A stretch of DNA of 64,000 nt from Deltaproteobacteria bacterium (GTDB taxonomy: Bacteria; UBA10199; JACPAL01; JAHFST01): the NCBI GenBank assembly GCA_023265625.1, contig JAHFST010000012.1, positions 1 through 64,000 on the forward strand, in the 5' to 3' direction. A model generated the notes under the pieces. It had not been told where the DNA came from and did no database searches. It saw only the letters and a program-made list of their open reading frames with translations. A program made the position numbers and the translations under genes. Of this stretch, positions 1 through 8,285 are shown in pieces. Position 1 is the stretch's first letter; every line of letters starts with the position of its first letter.

Positions 1-86
1 GTACAATTAAGCGCATGAACCAGCTGGGAAAGTCCCAGCGCCGATTGAGCCCCTTCATTTAAACGCACTATCGGTATGGCAGCCAT
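1..86 (-). CDS. Unknown protein, 5' end only (runs off the window)
   Basis: Only the first 28 codons are present; the protein begins MAAIPIVRLNEGAQ and stays open to the window edge. The ATG at 86 is preceded by a strong AAGGAGG at 97-91 with a 4-base gap; a second ATG at 89 is too close to it. I do not recognise the product. It reads in the same direction as the isocitrate-dehydrogenase gene upstream but has its own promoter-like element (GCAAC-N16-CGA, 137-111), which it shares with nine other genes in the window. That element is the main reason to treat this fragment as a real gene. Confidence 0.6.
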   Translation of the reverse strand, partial: MAAIPIVRLNEGAQSALGLSQLVHALNC

Positions 87-110
87 CATTCCTCCTTGAA
101 AATCAAATGG

Positions 111-137
111 GCATCGACATACCTCTAAAAAAGTTGC
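111..137 (-). promoter_or_regulatory. Shared GCAAC-N16-CGA promoter-like element, copy 1
   Basis: On the minus strand GCAAC (137-133, followed by a T run) is separated by 16 bases from CGATGC (116-111). The start codon at 86 is 24 bases further on and has a Shine-Dalgarno. The resemblance to an ECF-type -35 (GGAAC) is from general knowledge; the function is inferred from recurrence. Confidence 0.55.
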
Positions 138-221
138 CTATTTTTTTATTTTTTTATTGGTGTTTATTGGAAGATGATCCTGATTTAGCAATGAGGAAAT
201 GAGTATACTAAACCCAAAAAC

Positions 222-1253
222 TTAAGCCTGTTCCAACTCTTTGCGAAACCGCTCAATCACCTTCGCCGTAAAATCCGTCGTGGAGAGCTTCCCGCCCAGA
301 TCGGGTGTACACTCGTGATCGCCAATCAGACTTCGGATGGCGAGGCGCAGCGGATGACCCAGGTCATAGTGCCCCACATGATTGAGCAACATGCTGAACG
401 CAATCAAGGCCGCGGCGGGGTTCACAACATTTTTACCGGCAATATCCGGCGCCGTCCCGCCCGCGGGATCAAACATCGCCATCGTCGGCTGGTTGTTCCT
501 GTCAAAGGCAATGCTGGAACTGGCACCGATCCCGAGACTGCCCGCCAGACCGCAGGCCATGTCCGATAAAAAATCGCCGTATTCATTCAGGCACACAATC
601 ACCTGATACTGGATCGGCTTGAGGATGATCTTGGCCAGCAACGAATCAAACAGTTCCACCTGGTGAGGCACCTCAGGATAGCGTTGCGCGACCTCTTTTA
701 CCACTTCCTCAAAGAGTCCGTCCGTCACGCGTTGGATGGTGTATTTTGAGGAAGAGGTCACCGTTTTTTTGAATTTCTTCGCGTACGAAAACGCATACTC
801 GGCGGCATCCCGGCAAGGCCCGCGGTCCACGATGCGCAGCGACACCGCAACATCCTTGCTCACCATCTCGCCACCGTGCTCATAAGTCCCTCCGGTGGCC
901 ACACGCATGATGTGGATCTCGACATTTTCCTTAAAATTTGAATTGATCCCCGGGATCGAAATAACCGGGCGGTGGATCACGGAAAAATTACAGAGGTTTC
1001 GCAGTTTCGCATTCGGGCTCTCCCCCTTGGTCACGGTGGGATATTTGAAAGCCAGTTTGGTTTGTTCCATCGACTTCATGGCTTGATCGTAAACCTTGGC
1101 GCCCATTTTCTGACGGTTTTCGTAGGTTAAATCGATGGGTTCCCAAGTAATTTGCAGGGAAAGTGCTTTAGCGACGGCGTGAACCGAAGCTTGCAGCTCC
1201 GATCCAATGCCATCCCCCAAAAACTCCGTCACGGAAATGTTATTTTGAGCCAT
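222..1253 (-). CDS. Isocitrate/isopropylmalate dehydrogenase family protein (probable isocitrate dehydrogenase)
   Basis: This 343-residue protein belongs to the metal-dependent beta-decarboxylating dehydrogenases. Near residue 80 it has SPNAKLRN, the Ser/Asn/Arg substrate-binding signature, followed by HRP. The metal-binding aspartates lie in NEYGDFLSD, and FDPAGGTAPDIAGKNVVNP is the cofactor-binding loop typical of NAD(P)-dependent isocitrate dehydrogenases. Oxidative decarboxylation of isocitrate is the likely reaction; coenzyme preference cannot be read safely. The length is usual for the short NAD-type enzymes. ATG 1253 has GAGGGGG just upstream. A small periplasmic protein precedes it by 19 bases on the same strand. 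Isopropylmalate or homoisocitrate dehydrogenase is the alternative, but no leucine genes are nearby. Confidence 0.8.
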   Translation of the reverse strand: MAQNNISVTEFLGDGIGSELQASVHAVAKALSLQITWEPIDLTYENRQKMGAKVYDQAMKSMEQTKLAFKYPTVTKGESPNAKLRNLCNFSVIHRPVISIPGINSNFKENVEIHIMRVATGGTYEHGGEMVSKDVAVSLRIVDRGPCRDAAEYAFSYAKKFKKTVTSSSKYTIQRVTDGLFEEVVKEVAQRYPEVPHQVELFDSLLAKIILKPIQYQVIVCLNEYGDFLSDMACGLAGSLGIGASSSIAFDRNNQPTMAMFDPAGGTAPDIAGKNVVNPAAALIAFSMLLNHVGHYDLGHPLRLAIRSLIGDHECTPDLGGKLSTTDFTAKVIERFRKELEQA

Positions 1254-1272
1254 GATCCCCCCTCAGGAATGA

Positions 1273-1602
1273 CTACTTTTTGACCCGACAACTCCCGCCC
1301 TTTTCCCCGACTTTATCATCATTCTTCTTATCCTTCATGATTTTTTCATACTTCTTCACTTGATCCGGGGACAGGATGGCACGAACCTGCTTGCCCGTCT
1401 TGGCGCGCAACACGTCCAACTCCTGCAACATCTGCTCTTTCACCTTCTTAACCTCAGAACGTTGCTTTCTGGACAAATTGAGCTCTTTACTGTTGTTGAG
1501 GACCATGATCGGACAGATTTCTTTGTCAGGACAGGCCTGGACAGGGACAACCTGGATAAACACCAGGGACATAACCAGCAAAATCGGTAATAATTTACGC
1601 AT
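1273..1602 (-). CDS. Small exported protein, Spy/CpxP-like helical
   Basis: This 109-residue protein has a clear Sec signal peptide (MRKLLPILLVMSLVFIQ, with probable cleavage after VQA near residue 23). The mature part is charged and helical: LNLSRKQRSEVKKVKEQM is followed by ILSPDQVKKYEKIM. That spacing of a first helix and an L-(S/T)-P-(D/E)-Q-x(3)-(Y/F) second helix resembles the LTxxQ repeats of Spy/CpxP periplasmic chaperones, although the match is short. Cysteines occur at CPDKEICP and near the C-terminus. ATG 1602 follows AAGGAG with a 6-base gap. It may be cotranscribed with the dehydrogenase downstream. The family assignment is tentative; export is well supported. Confidence 0.6.
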   Translation of the reverse strand: MRKLLPILLVMSLVFIQVVPVQACPDKEICPIMVLNNSKELNLSRKQRSEVKKVKEQMLQELDVLRAKTGKQVRAILSPDQVKKYEKIMKDKKNDDKVGEKGGSCRVKK

Positions 1603-1673
1603 AATGGCTCCTTTTTGGACTCTTTAGATAGAGGTCCTGGCCCCATGCGTCAATGACTATTTTCCCTGTTTGT

Positions 1674-1702
1674 TTGACATGCTGCGTAATCCAAGTTAAA
1701 AA
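1674..1702 (+). promoter_or_regulatory. Possible sigma-70 promoter for the desaturase gene
   Basis: TTGACA (1674-1679) is followed after 17 bases by a weak TAAAAA (1697-1702). A stand-alone TATAAT also lies at 1749-1754, nearer the gene, but lacks a good -35. Either could drive the desaturase. Confidence 0.3.
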
Positions 1703-1772
1703 AGCCCGGTTTTCGGGGAAAAAACTTCCTCAGAATTGCTGAGTTTGCTATAATTTTTCCAGGGGGTTGCTT

Positions 1773-2927
1773 ATGAAAATGTACATCCGAGGTTACCATT
1801 GGCCACATATCCTATTTTTCTCCGCCTCGCCGATCATCTCTATTGTGAGCGTTTCTTGGCTCGTCGCCCATGGCGGACCCCACTGGGCCACGTGGATTTT
1901 AGCCGTCGTCTTACTTTTCGCCACCGGAATGGGAACTACCGCGGGATATCATCGCCTCTTTTCCCATAAAAGCTATCAGGCCAAGTGGGCCGTTCGTTTG
2001 CTCTATCTCTTGTTTGGCGGGGCGGCCTTTGAAGGCTCCGCGCGTTGGTGGGCCTGTCAGCATCGCATTCATCACCATCACATTGATACCGGGCAAGATC
2101 CTTATGGGATTAACAAAGGCTTTTGGCACGCCCACATTGGCTGGCTTTTTGTCCAAGACCAAGAACCGCCCAATTTTGACAACATCAAAGACCTCGATCA
2201 GGATCCCTTGGTCCGTTTACAAGATCGCTTCTATGCCCCATTAGCCATCTTGATTGGCTTTGGCCTCCCCACGGCCATCGCGGCCCTGTGGGGTGATCCA
2301 TGGGGTGGTTTTTTTGTGGCGGGGGTCACGCGCATGGTTTTTAACCATCACGCCACCTTTTGCATTAATTCCCTCTGCCATTACATCGGCAATCGCCCCT
2401 ACTCCGACCAGCACAGCGCACGCGACAGCTGGATCGCCGCCTTGGTCACCTACGGCGAAGGCTACCATAATTTTCACCACGAGTTTGCCTATGACTATCG
2501 CAATGGGATTCGCTTTTATCAGTGGGATCCCACCAAGTGGCTGATCAATGTCCTCTCCTGGTTTAAGCTCGCCCATCATCTCCGGCAAGCCAGCCAGGAA
2601 CACATCTTAGCCGCCCGACTCGAAATGGATCAGAAGCGCGCCGTCGGCCGTTTGGCCCACTATTCGGAATCGGTCCGATACAAAACCCATGAGGTCCTGA
2701 TCACCACCCGCACGCAGTTGCAACAAACGTTTGCCCGCTTGCAAAAGCTCAAAAAAGAATACACCAAGGTCAAACGCGCCCAACTGCACACCTTCACGGA
2801 ATCCATGGGCAAGACCCTTGAAGAAAAACGCTTGGAACTGCAGCGGGCCAAACAAGAATTCGACATGATCATGGCTCGATGGCAGCAGTTGATCAGTGGG
2901 CCTGAGTTAGTTGGTGGTCTCCCGTAA
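1773..2927 (+). CDS. Membrane fatty acid desaturase (delta-9 acyl-CoA desaturase type) with coiled-coil tail
   Basis: This 384-residue protein introduces a double bond into fatty acyl chains at the membrane. All three histidine boxes of the di-iron centre are present: HRLFSH near residue 60, HRIHH near 97 and HNFHH near 231. Hydrophobic segments lie around residues 10-60 and 155-190. After about residue 285, where bacterial acyl-CoA desaturases normally end, there is a further stretch of about 95 residues that is charged, Leu-rich and Gln/Lys/Glu-rich and should form a coiled coil. ATG 1773 was chosen over TTG 1767 because AGGGGG lies six bases before it. Which substrate and redox partner it uses cannot be told. 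Confidence 0.88.
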   Translation: MKMYIRGYHWPHILFFSASPIISIVSVSWLVAHGGPHWATWILAVVLLFATGMGTTAGYHRLFSHKSYQAKWAVRLLYLLFGGAAFEGSARWWACQHRIHHHHIDTGQDPYGINKGFWHAHIGWLFVQDQEPPNFDNIKDLDQDPLVRLQDRFYAPLAILIGFGLPTAIAALWGDPWGGFFVAGVTRMVFNHHATFCINSLCHYIGNRPYSDQHSARDSWIAALVTYGEGYHNFHHEFAYDYRNGIRFYQWDPTKWLINVLSWFKLAHHLRQASQEHILAARLEMDQKRAVGRLAHYSESVRYKTHEVLITTRTQLQQTFARLQKLKKEYTKVKRAQLHTFTESMGKTLEEKRLELQRAKQEFDMIMARWQQLISGPELVGGLP

Positions 2928-3124
2928 AGCGCGGAAGATTTGACCTCCTATGCTGTGATCTTCTGATCTTGAAATAGCTCCGAAGCTGCGCCCAATGACT
3001 ATTATTTATCAAATTTACCGTAAAAATAACTGTATGCAATTGATATTGTTTGTATTTTTATGCTACCAAATATTTAGTAGCAATCGATTTTATAAAGAGG
3101 GCTCAATAATTTTTTGATTAGGAC

Positions 3125-3151
3125 GCAACATTTTCTCAATTTGTGCGACAC
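3125..3151 (+). promoter_or_regulatory. Shared GCAAC-N16-CGA promoter-like element, copy 2
   Basis: GCAAC (3125-3129) and CGACAC (3146-3151) are 16 bases apart, with only 8 bases to the GTG start at 3160 and no Shine-Dalgarno. The region 2928-3124 before it is AT-rich and holds no gene that I can see. Confidence 0.55.
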
Positions 3152-3159
3152 AGTCGCTA

Positions 3160-3756
3160 GTGATCCAACCATCTTCAACAAGGTTTTTGGGAGTCTCCGC
3201 TTCCCTCGCCGCCGTGCAAACGGCAGAGATTGTAGCCCCCATCGAGCCCGCTAATTCACCCCAATCTGGATTCGTGGTTCCGGGAGTCTTTAGCGAAAGG
3301 ATCCAGCAAGAGCTTGCGACGGCGACACGCTACCCTAACACACGACTGACTTATGATAGGCAAAAACCGAGCTACGTCGACCTCAGTACCAAGCCAGTGC
3401 GACTGACCGATCTTATGAATGAGGCGGGAAGAATTGTTCCCGATAGCGTTATTGAATATGTTCCAGATATGGATGAAGAGGTGGATTTGCTCTACGCCCT
3501 CGCCCCTTGGGGGGAATTGCGTGTGACCTGGAGATTACCGGGAGTCTACCATTCATCGATGTTTGGGCCTGCACAAGACCTCGTGGCTGCCGGGCATGTT
3601 TATGTAAAGGACGGAGAAGTGAGTGGTATCAATTTGGATTCCGGACATTTCGCCCCCGACAATGATGCATCACTGACACTCGTACGTCGAGTTCTAGTAG
3701 GACTCAATATTCCATTGACTGATGATTTCATTTTAGATTTCACCCGCGAAACGTAA
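3160..3756 (+). CDS. SGHF-domain protein (small member)
   Basis: This 198-residue protein of unknown function has a C-terminal half (about residues 105-195) that matches the C-terminus of the 1137-residue convergent neighbour. Both run YA(L/M), GE(L/I)RV, LP, HSS(M/L)FGP, V(V)AAG, then D/VSGHF.P, a Leu-rich strand and T.DF..D. From memory the HSS..GP...AAG...SGH(Y/F).P signature also occurs in plant IQM proteins and in some bacterial effector or polymorphic-toxin tails; I could not check this. The GTG start at 3160 is supported by the promoter-like element ending 8 bases upstream, not by a Shine-Dalgarno. TTG 3187 is the alternative. No signal peptide is obvious. Confidence 0.6.
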   Translation: MIQPSSTRFLGVSASLAAVQTAEIVAPIEPANSPQSGFVVPGVFSERIQQELATATRYPNTRLTYDRQKPSYVDLSTKPVRLTDLMNEAGRIVPDSVIEYVPDMDEEVDLLYALAPWGELRVTWRLPGVYHSSMFGPAQDLVAAGHVYVKDGEVSGINLDSGHFAPDNDASLTLVRRVLVGLNIPLTDDFILDFTRET

Positions 3757-3769
3757 CTATTTTTTATCA

Positions 3770-6700
3770 TCATTGAATACGCGTATCGATGTCAAAGTCT
3801 GGCGTCATGGGAGTCTCACGTGTCCTCAAGACAAATTCAACAAGGGGTAGAGTAACCTCTGGAACTGGTTGAAAGTGACCCGATACGGCATCGATTTTTC
3901 TGACCTGCCCCACTAGTTTCCCAAAACCGTTGTCTCGAAAAACTATCTCCATTTCGCCCGCGGCGACAACCGACTCTTTTGGTCCAAAAAGCGATGAATG
4001 ATGAACAACAAATGGGAGAGGCTCTCCAACACGAATCTCCCCTGTTTGATCCATGGCGTAAATGATGACAATATCTTCGCCTTCCTCCGGTTTCCGTCCC
4101 AACAACTCCTCTGAATTTCTCAGAAAATAATCCAGATCAATTGGTTCAGAACTTTTATCTATGAAGCGCGGAGATCCTAAGTCTGTTTCCGATTTATGGT
4201 TTCTCCAAGTACGAGCCTGAAAGAGTCTATTTCTAATTTTACGTTCCGGATGAACTCTTGCTCCCCCACCTGAGTTCCCTTCCATAACACTGAAAGCCCC
4301 CATCACCCCAATAAACGGCGCCACCGGGGACAGTAAAACCCGGGTCCAAAAAGAGGGTGATAAAGGGGAATCGGGCCCTGGTTTTGGCTCTGATGCTTTT
4401 TTCTTAGGTTGATTCCCACACCAGTCTGGTCGTTCCGTCCGGGCCAAAACCTCCTGCTCCGCCTTGATGTTCCTTATTGTAACCTCATCCAACATCCCGT
4501 TGAGCCGATTGACGGCCTCGAGCGGGAAGAGTCTCTTCATCACATGCTCGTTCCCCTTCCCCATCATGTACAGGTTGATCAGGGAGGAGGCCACCTTGTC
4601 GCCGAAATGGCCGAAACCGTCCTTCACCGCGGAGGAACCCGTCTGCACAACGGTTGCGGCGATGCCCCGACTGATCGCCTTTTGTGCCATCAGGTCGGCC
4701 GCCGACTTGCCTTTGATCAAGGCGGCACCCGGATTGGCTTTTTCTATCAGCGGAAAGACCCGCACAAAGAGCCAGGAAACAAACAGATCCCCGGCCTCAT
4801 CTTTTTTGGGCTTGGGGGCGTTGGGATCTTGTATGGCGCTCAACCCATCATGGACCAGTTCCGTGGTCTGATGAAATCCGTAGGCGTTGGCCACATAGCC
4901 GCCTTCCCGAACGGTAAAACCGACCAGTCTCCGGGTCCAAGGTCCCGGCTTGACCCCGCGGGACACAAGAAAGGACGTCAGTTTCCTGGAACCGTAACTC
5001 CCGGCGGCCAAGGCCCCCTTTTGCAGGGTCCCACCCACGGCCCCGCCCAGGTACATGGTGCCCAATTCAAACAAAAAAAGCCCGGCGGAGGCCACCGCCT
5101 CTTCCGTCGTCACATTGGCCACCCCGGCGCGATACGCCGAGGCAATCTCGTCGGACGCCTCCGCCACGACCATGGCGCGGTCCACCAGATAGGCCCCCGT
5201 GCAGGCCGCAATCACGCCGGCCCCGGTGACCTTCTCCCCGAACGCAATATCCAATCCCGCGTAAACGGCCCCGCCCACCGTGCAGGCGACCAAACCTCGC
5301 CCCTGTTGTTCGGTCAATTTGCTGACCGCCACCTTCAACCCCTCCATGAAGGAAGGCTCATTCAATTCCTGCGAGAAAGCTCCCTGCTCATCCACGATGC
5401 CATACTTGTGCGGCCAACTCCCTGACTGCTTGATGACCCGCGCCGCCGTGGAATCGGGGAAACGGCCTGCCACGGTGCGCAGCCGGGCAATGGCCGATTC
5501 GATCTTGCCCGTCTTAAAATCGTAATAGGCGCGCGCCAACTCCGCGCGGCCTTTGACCTCCGCCAATTTTTCCGGCGACAGCAGAGTGCCGTAAACCTTC
5601 GCCTGTGATTCATATCGCATGTCCGCAAAGGCCGCCGCAAAACGCGCCTCGTCCTGGTCCCCCGCCAAATGTTTGACCTGGGCCTCACCCAAATCGTGCT
5701 CCAAAAGGGTCGCCGTGGCAGCCATCAATCTCCCGGCGACCTCGCCCCGGGTCTTCTGATCCTGGAGTGTCGGCAAGATGGCACTGCAATGGTCGGCAAT
5801 GTCTTGGTAGTTTTTCCGAATTAGCGCCTGGTAGGCATCGGGCTCCAGGTCCCCACGGGCGAGCTGGGCCTTCAGCACCGTTTCGGAAACATCAGCCTTT
5901 AACTCCAGGTTTTCCGCCTTGAGCAAGGCCCCCTGGTTTTTGTCTTGCAAGATCAATTCGTCGATCAATCCTTGGGCCTCACCCAGGGTGTCCAACTCCT
6001 CCACAAAATGACGATCGCTCAGACTCACCAAACGATGCAACACGGTCACCTGATTCATCAGGTTCATGGCCGTGTGCGGCACATCCCCCCGTTGAAAAAT
6101 CTGGCGGGCCACATCGAGGTGGATGCGCGCCAAAGATTTGTCCCCCATGAGTAATTGGACACGGGAAAACTGGATATTTTGATCAAAATTGGAACCCTGA
6201 TGCGCGGTCGTCACGAGCCCGAGGAGACGATCCTCCAAGCCCCGGACAATCGGCTTCCATAGCTCATTTTGCGATTGGGCGAACTTGACGCCCGTTTCAC
6301 GACTGAAGGTTTGACTCTGCTTCAGAAAATCCGGTTCCCCGGAAGTCGTCCCTTTCGGGGACTGCAGCAAATCACTCAAGATGTTGGGGGCGTCCAAAAT
6401 CACCGCCTCATTGGCCGCAATGCGTTGACGCAACTCCCGGATGTCCAGCCCCACGGCGGCATAGGTGAGATAAACCTTTTCGATATTCTCCTCGGTCGGT
6501 TCCAAAAGGTAGAGCCGATCGGCCGCCGCCATGGCGTCGGAACGATCATGGTCGTTGAGTTGTGCCTGACAGGCGGCCGTATGGGTTAGCACAGCGGCCG
6601 TCAGGGTCGCCTTGTGACGTTGGTTAACCCGCGCCAATTCCTCCGCCACCTCCGGCGATCTCTTGGCCCCTTCCCGGAGCGCAACGGTTGCCGTCCGGTA

Positions 6701-7183
6701 ACGATCCGACGCCGCAAGATACTGCCCGTCCACCGCCAAGAGATCCGCCTCCATCAGCGGGGCCGCCAACAAAACGCCATTCGGCATGGAGTGGGCATCC
6801 ATCACGGCCAGGGAGGCGTATTGGTTGAAAGTGCCCTCATCCCCCAAGGCCTTGGCCACGATGGCAATCTGTTGGGAGGTTTCGGCCTTTTGGGCGGGAT
6901 CCACAGCGGCATGATATTGCGTGATCAAACCGGCCAGATTTTTTCCGTCATCCTCGCTTTTTTGGATAACAGGGGCTTTAGCCGCAAACAATTTGGCATG
7001 GTTTTGTGTGACATTCCCGAGAGGCGCAACCTTCACAGTGACCGGTGGCGGTATCACCGGAGCGGAGATCGGCAATACGGGAGTAGTCTGCACCACGGGA
7101 CAGAATCCCACCTCCTGTTGTACAGGTGTAAATCCCCACCCAGACCCCTGAATCGGCACCCCTAATGGACCACTCCCTCCCAC
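3770..7183 (-). CDS. Large helical protein with glycine-rich hydrophobic segment and C-terminal SGHF domain
   Basis: This 1137-residue protein is unrecognised as a whole. Residues about 30-60 are Pro/Val-rich. Residues about 70-600 are Ala/Leu-rich helices that look like irregular TPR-type solenoid. Residues about 625-760 hold hydrophobic, glycine-rich stretches such as VGGAVYAGLDIAFG and LGGAVGGTLQKG that could insert into a membrane. The last 125 residues carry the SGHF domain shared with the 3160 gene (HHSSLFGP, AAG, SGHFQP). Such an order (scaffold, hydrophobic middle, C-terminal tip domain) resembles toxin or effector architecture, but that is inference. The GTG start at 7183 follows GGGAGG by five bases. 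It converges on the 3160 gene with 13 bases between stops, so the pair probably arose from domain sharing. Confidence 0.65.
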   Translation of the reverse strand: MGGSGPLGVPIQGSGWGFTPVQQEVGFCPVVQTTPVLPISAPVIPPPVTVKVAPLGNVTQNHAKLFAAKAPVIQKSEDDGKNLAGLITQYHAAVDPAQKAETSQQIAIVAKALGDEGTFNQYASLAVMDAHSMPNGVLLAAPLMEADLLAVDGQYLAASDRYRTATVALREGAKRSPEVAEELARVNQRHKATLTAAVLTHTAACQAQLNDHDRSDAMAAADRLYLLEPTEENIEKVYLTYAAVGLDIRELRQRIAANEAVILDAPNILSDLLQSPKGTTSGEPDFLKQSQTFSRETGVKFAQSQNELWKPIVRGLEDRLLGLVTTAHQGSNFDQNIQFSRVQLLMGDKSLARIHLDVARQIFQRGDVPHTAMNLMNQVTVLHRLVSLSDRHFVEELDTLGEAQGLIDELILQDKNQGALLKAENLELKADVSETVLKAQLARGDLEPDAYQALIRKNYQDIADHCSAILPTLQDQKTRGEVAGRLMAATATLLEHDLGEAQVKHLAGDQDEARFAAAFADMRYESQAKVYGTLLSPEKLAEVKGRAELARAYYDFKTGKIESAIARLRTVAGRFPDSTAARVIKQSGSWPHKYGIVDEQGAFSQELNEPSFMEGLKVAVSKLTEQQGRGLVACTVGGAVYAGLDIAFGEKVTGAGVIAACTGAYLVDRAMVVAEASDEIASAYRAGVANVTTEEAVASAGLFLFELGTMYLGGAVGGTLQKGALAAGSYGSRKLTSFLVSRGVKPGPWTRRLVGFTVREGGYVANAYGFHQTTELVHDGLSAIQDPNAPKPKKDEAGDLFVSWLFVRVFPLIEKANPGAALIKGKSAADLMAQKAISRGIAATVVQTGSSAVKDGFGHFGDKVASSLINLYMMGKGNEHVMKRLFPLEAVNRLNGMLDEVTIRNIKAEQEVLARTERPDWCGNQPKKKASEPKPGPDSPLSPSFWTRVLLSPVAPFIGVMGAFSVMEGNSGGGARVHPERKIRNRLFQARTWRNHKSETDLGSPRFIDKSSEPIDLDYFLRNSEELLGRKPEEGEDIVIIYAMDQTGEIRVGEPLPFVVHHSSLFGPKESVVAAGEMEIVFRDNGFGKLVGQVRKIDAVSGHFQPVPEVTLPLVEFVLRTRETPMTPDFDIDTRIQ

Positions 7184-7228
7184 CGCAACCTCCCGACCCG
7201 ATCCAAGAAACTTCTCGGGCTGTCCCTA

Positions 7229-7256
7229 TTATCGGCAGGGAGAGGGGGGTGAGTTG
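7229..7256 (-). promoter_or_regulatory. Shared promoter-like element, copy 3 (CAAC-N18-CGATAA)
   Basis: On the minus strand CAAC (7256-7253) is followed after 18 bases by CGATAA (7234-7229). The 15-mer CCCTGCCGATAATAG spanning the -10 part is identical to that before the gene at 24919. This copy lacks the leading G and has the widest spacing. Confidence 0.5.
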
Positions 7257-7280
7257 TGACTCTCGTTAATTTCTTGCCTA

Positions 7281-7310
7281 AGACTATAATTCAGACTACT
7301 ATATAGACTA
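7281..7310 (+). promoter_or_regulatory. Three 12-base-phased AGACTA repeats with TATAAT: probable operator/promoter
   Basis: AGACTA begins at 7281, 7293 and 7305, exactly 12 bases apart, the last overlapping the ATG of the Phd-like gene. A TATAAT box (7285-7290) lies inside the array. Antitoxins of this family usually bind repeats in their own promoter, so autoregulation is the natural reading. Confidence 0.5.
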
Positions 7311-7672
7311 TGTTGAAAGACTTTTCAGACCTGCGCTCTCTGGAGTTCGTCACCCTTTCAGAGGCCAAGGCTCGGCTTTCCGAGTTTGTCCGAAGGATTA
7401 TGGGAGGGGCTAAAAGGTTGATGATTACCACCAACGGCCATCCGACCGCCGTGCTTCTCTCTTATCGGGATTACCTGGCACTCCTGGACCAGCGCAGTCC
7501 GACTTCCGCCTCCAGCGATGAGCCGGTTATTCGTTTGGAAGATTGGCGCCGAGGGAGCAGGCAACGGGCGACGGTGCGGGATTCCATCCTGAAACTTTTT
7601 GACCCCAAGACCCTCAGTCGCAAGGGACAAAAATCCTACAAAAAACAAACGGTCGAATCCTTTGAGCGTTAA
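7310..7672 (+). CDS. Phd/YefM-type antitoxin
   Basis: This 120-residue protein has an N-terminal Phd/YefM fold: FVTLSEAKARLSEFVRR, then a beta strand RLMITTNGHPTAVLLSYRDYLALL, which is the classic dimer/DNA-binding module. The remaining 60 residues are basic and probably disordered, as expected of a toxin-neutralising tail. It overlaps or directly abuts a nucleotidyltransferase-fold gene, so the two form an operon. The AGACTA repeats over its promoter fit autoregulation. An unusual point is the partner: Phd-type antitoxins normally pair with Doc, RelE or PIN toxins. Confidence 0.75.
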   Translation: MLKDFSDLRSLEFVTLSEAKARLSEFVRRIMGGAKRLMITTNGHPTAVLLSYRDYLALLDQRSPTSASSDEPVIRLEDWRRGSRQRATVRDSILKLFDPKTLSRKGQKSYKKQTVESFER

Positions 7673-8285
7673 CCACACAAAAGAATTGGATGAGGCATGT
7701 ACATTGAAAGACCCGGTGGAGCGGGCCATCCGCATGGCCTCCATCATTGCCGAAACGTTGCGCGAGATCGGGCAAGACCCGATTCTCGTGGGTGGCGCGG
7801 CGGTTGAATTTTATACAGAAGGCGGTTACGCCACCCGTGACATTGATCTGATTGCCGCCGGAGGTCCGGACCTCATCCACGCCATGGAAAAACTCGGTTT
7901 TGAAAAATTGGGGAAGGACTTTGTCGACCGAAAAAGAGACATCTACCTAGAATTCCCTTCATCCACCCTCAAACCCGGAGAACAAACGCGGCTCCTACAG
8001 GTAGGCCCTTACCCCTTGCTCATTGTCTCTCGCGAAGATCTGATTGTGGATCGGCTATGCGCCTTTAAGTTTTGGCAGTCCGGCATTGACGGTTTGAGTG
8101 TCTTGCTCCTCCTTGAGGAAAATCCCATCGATGAAAAGAGACTGCTGGAACGGGCCAAAAATGAAACGGTGGACGACGCCTTGGAGTCGATCCGATCCGT
8201 CCAACAAAAAATCATCCGCCAGAAACTCCCTCCCCCAGAGGCCAACCGGCTTTTGGAGAGGGAAATGAAAAGATTGAGAAATTAG
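7662..8285 (+). CDS. Nucleotidyltransferase-fold protein, candidate toxin paired with Phd-like antitoxin
   Basis: The protein is about 207 residues. Near residue 50 it has LVGGAAVEFYTEGGYATRDIDLI, the G-G...D-x-D core of minimal nucleotidyltransferases such as DUF6036 or AbiEii-like proteins (shown in part: VGGAAVEF and RDIDL). Later IVSREDLIVDRLCAFKFW is the helix that follows the active site in these families. The start is uncertain: TTG 7662 (overlapping the antitoxin by 11 bases) is preferred because it keeps the N-terminal helix; the first ATG is at 7734. The stop overlaps the stop of the convergent HigA-like gene by four bases. A toxin role is inferred from context only. Confidence 0.65.
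   Translation: MSVNHTKELDEACTLKDPVERAIRMASIIAETLREIGQDPILVGGAAVEFYTEGGYATRDIDLIAAGGPDLIHAMEKLGFEKLGKDFVDRKRDIYLEFPSSTLKPGEQTRLLQVGPYPLLIVSREDLIVDRLCAFKFWQSGIDGLSVLLLLEENPIDEKRLLERAKNETVDDALESIRSVQQKIIRQKLPPPEANRLLEREMKRLRN

Noticed and set aside
4409-5425. Open frame of 338 codons on the plus strand
   Set aside because: It is antisense to the large SGHF-domain protein, has shadow-type composition rich in Arg, His, Gly and Gln, and no recognisable domain.
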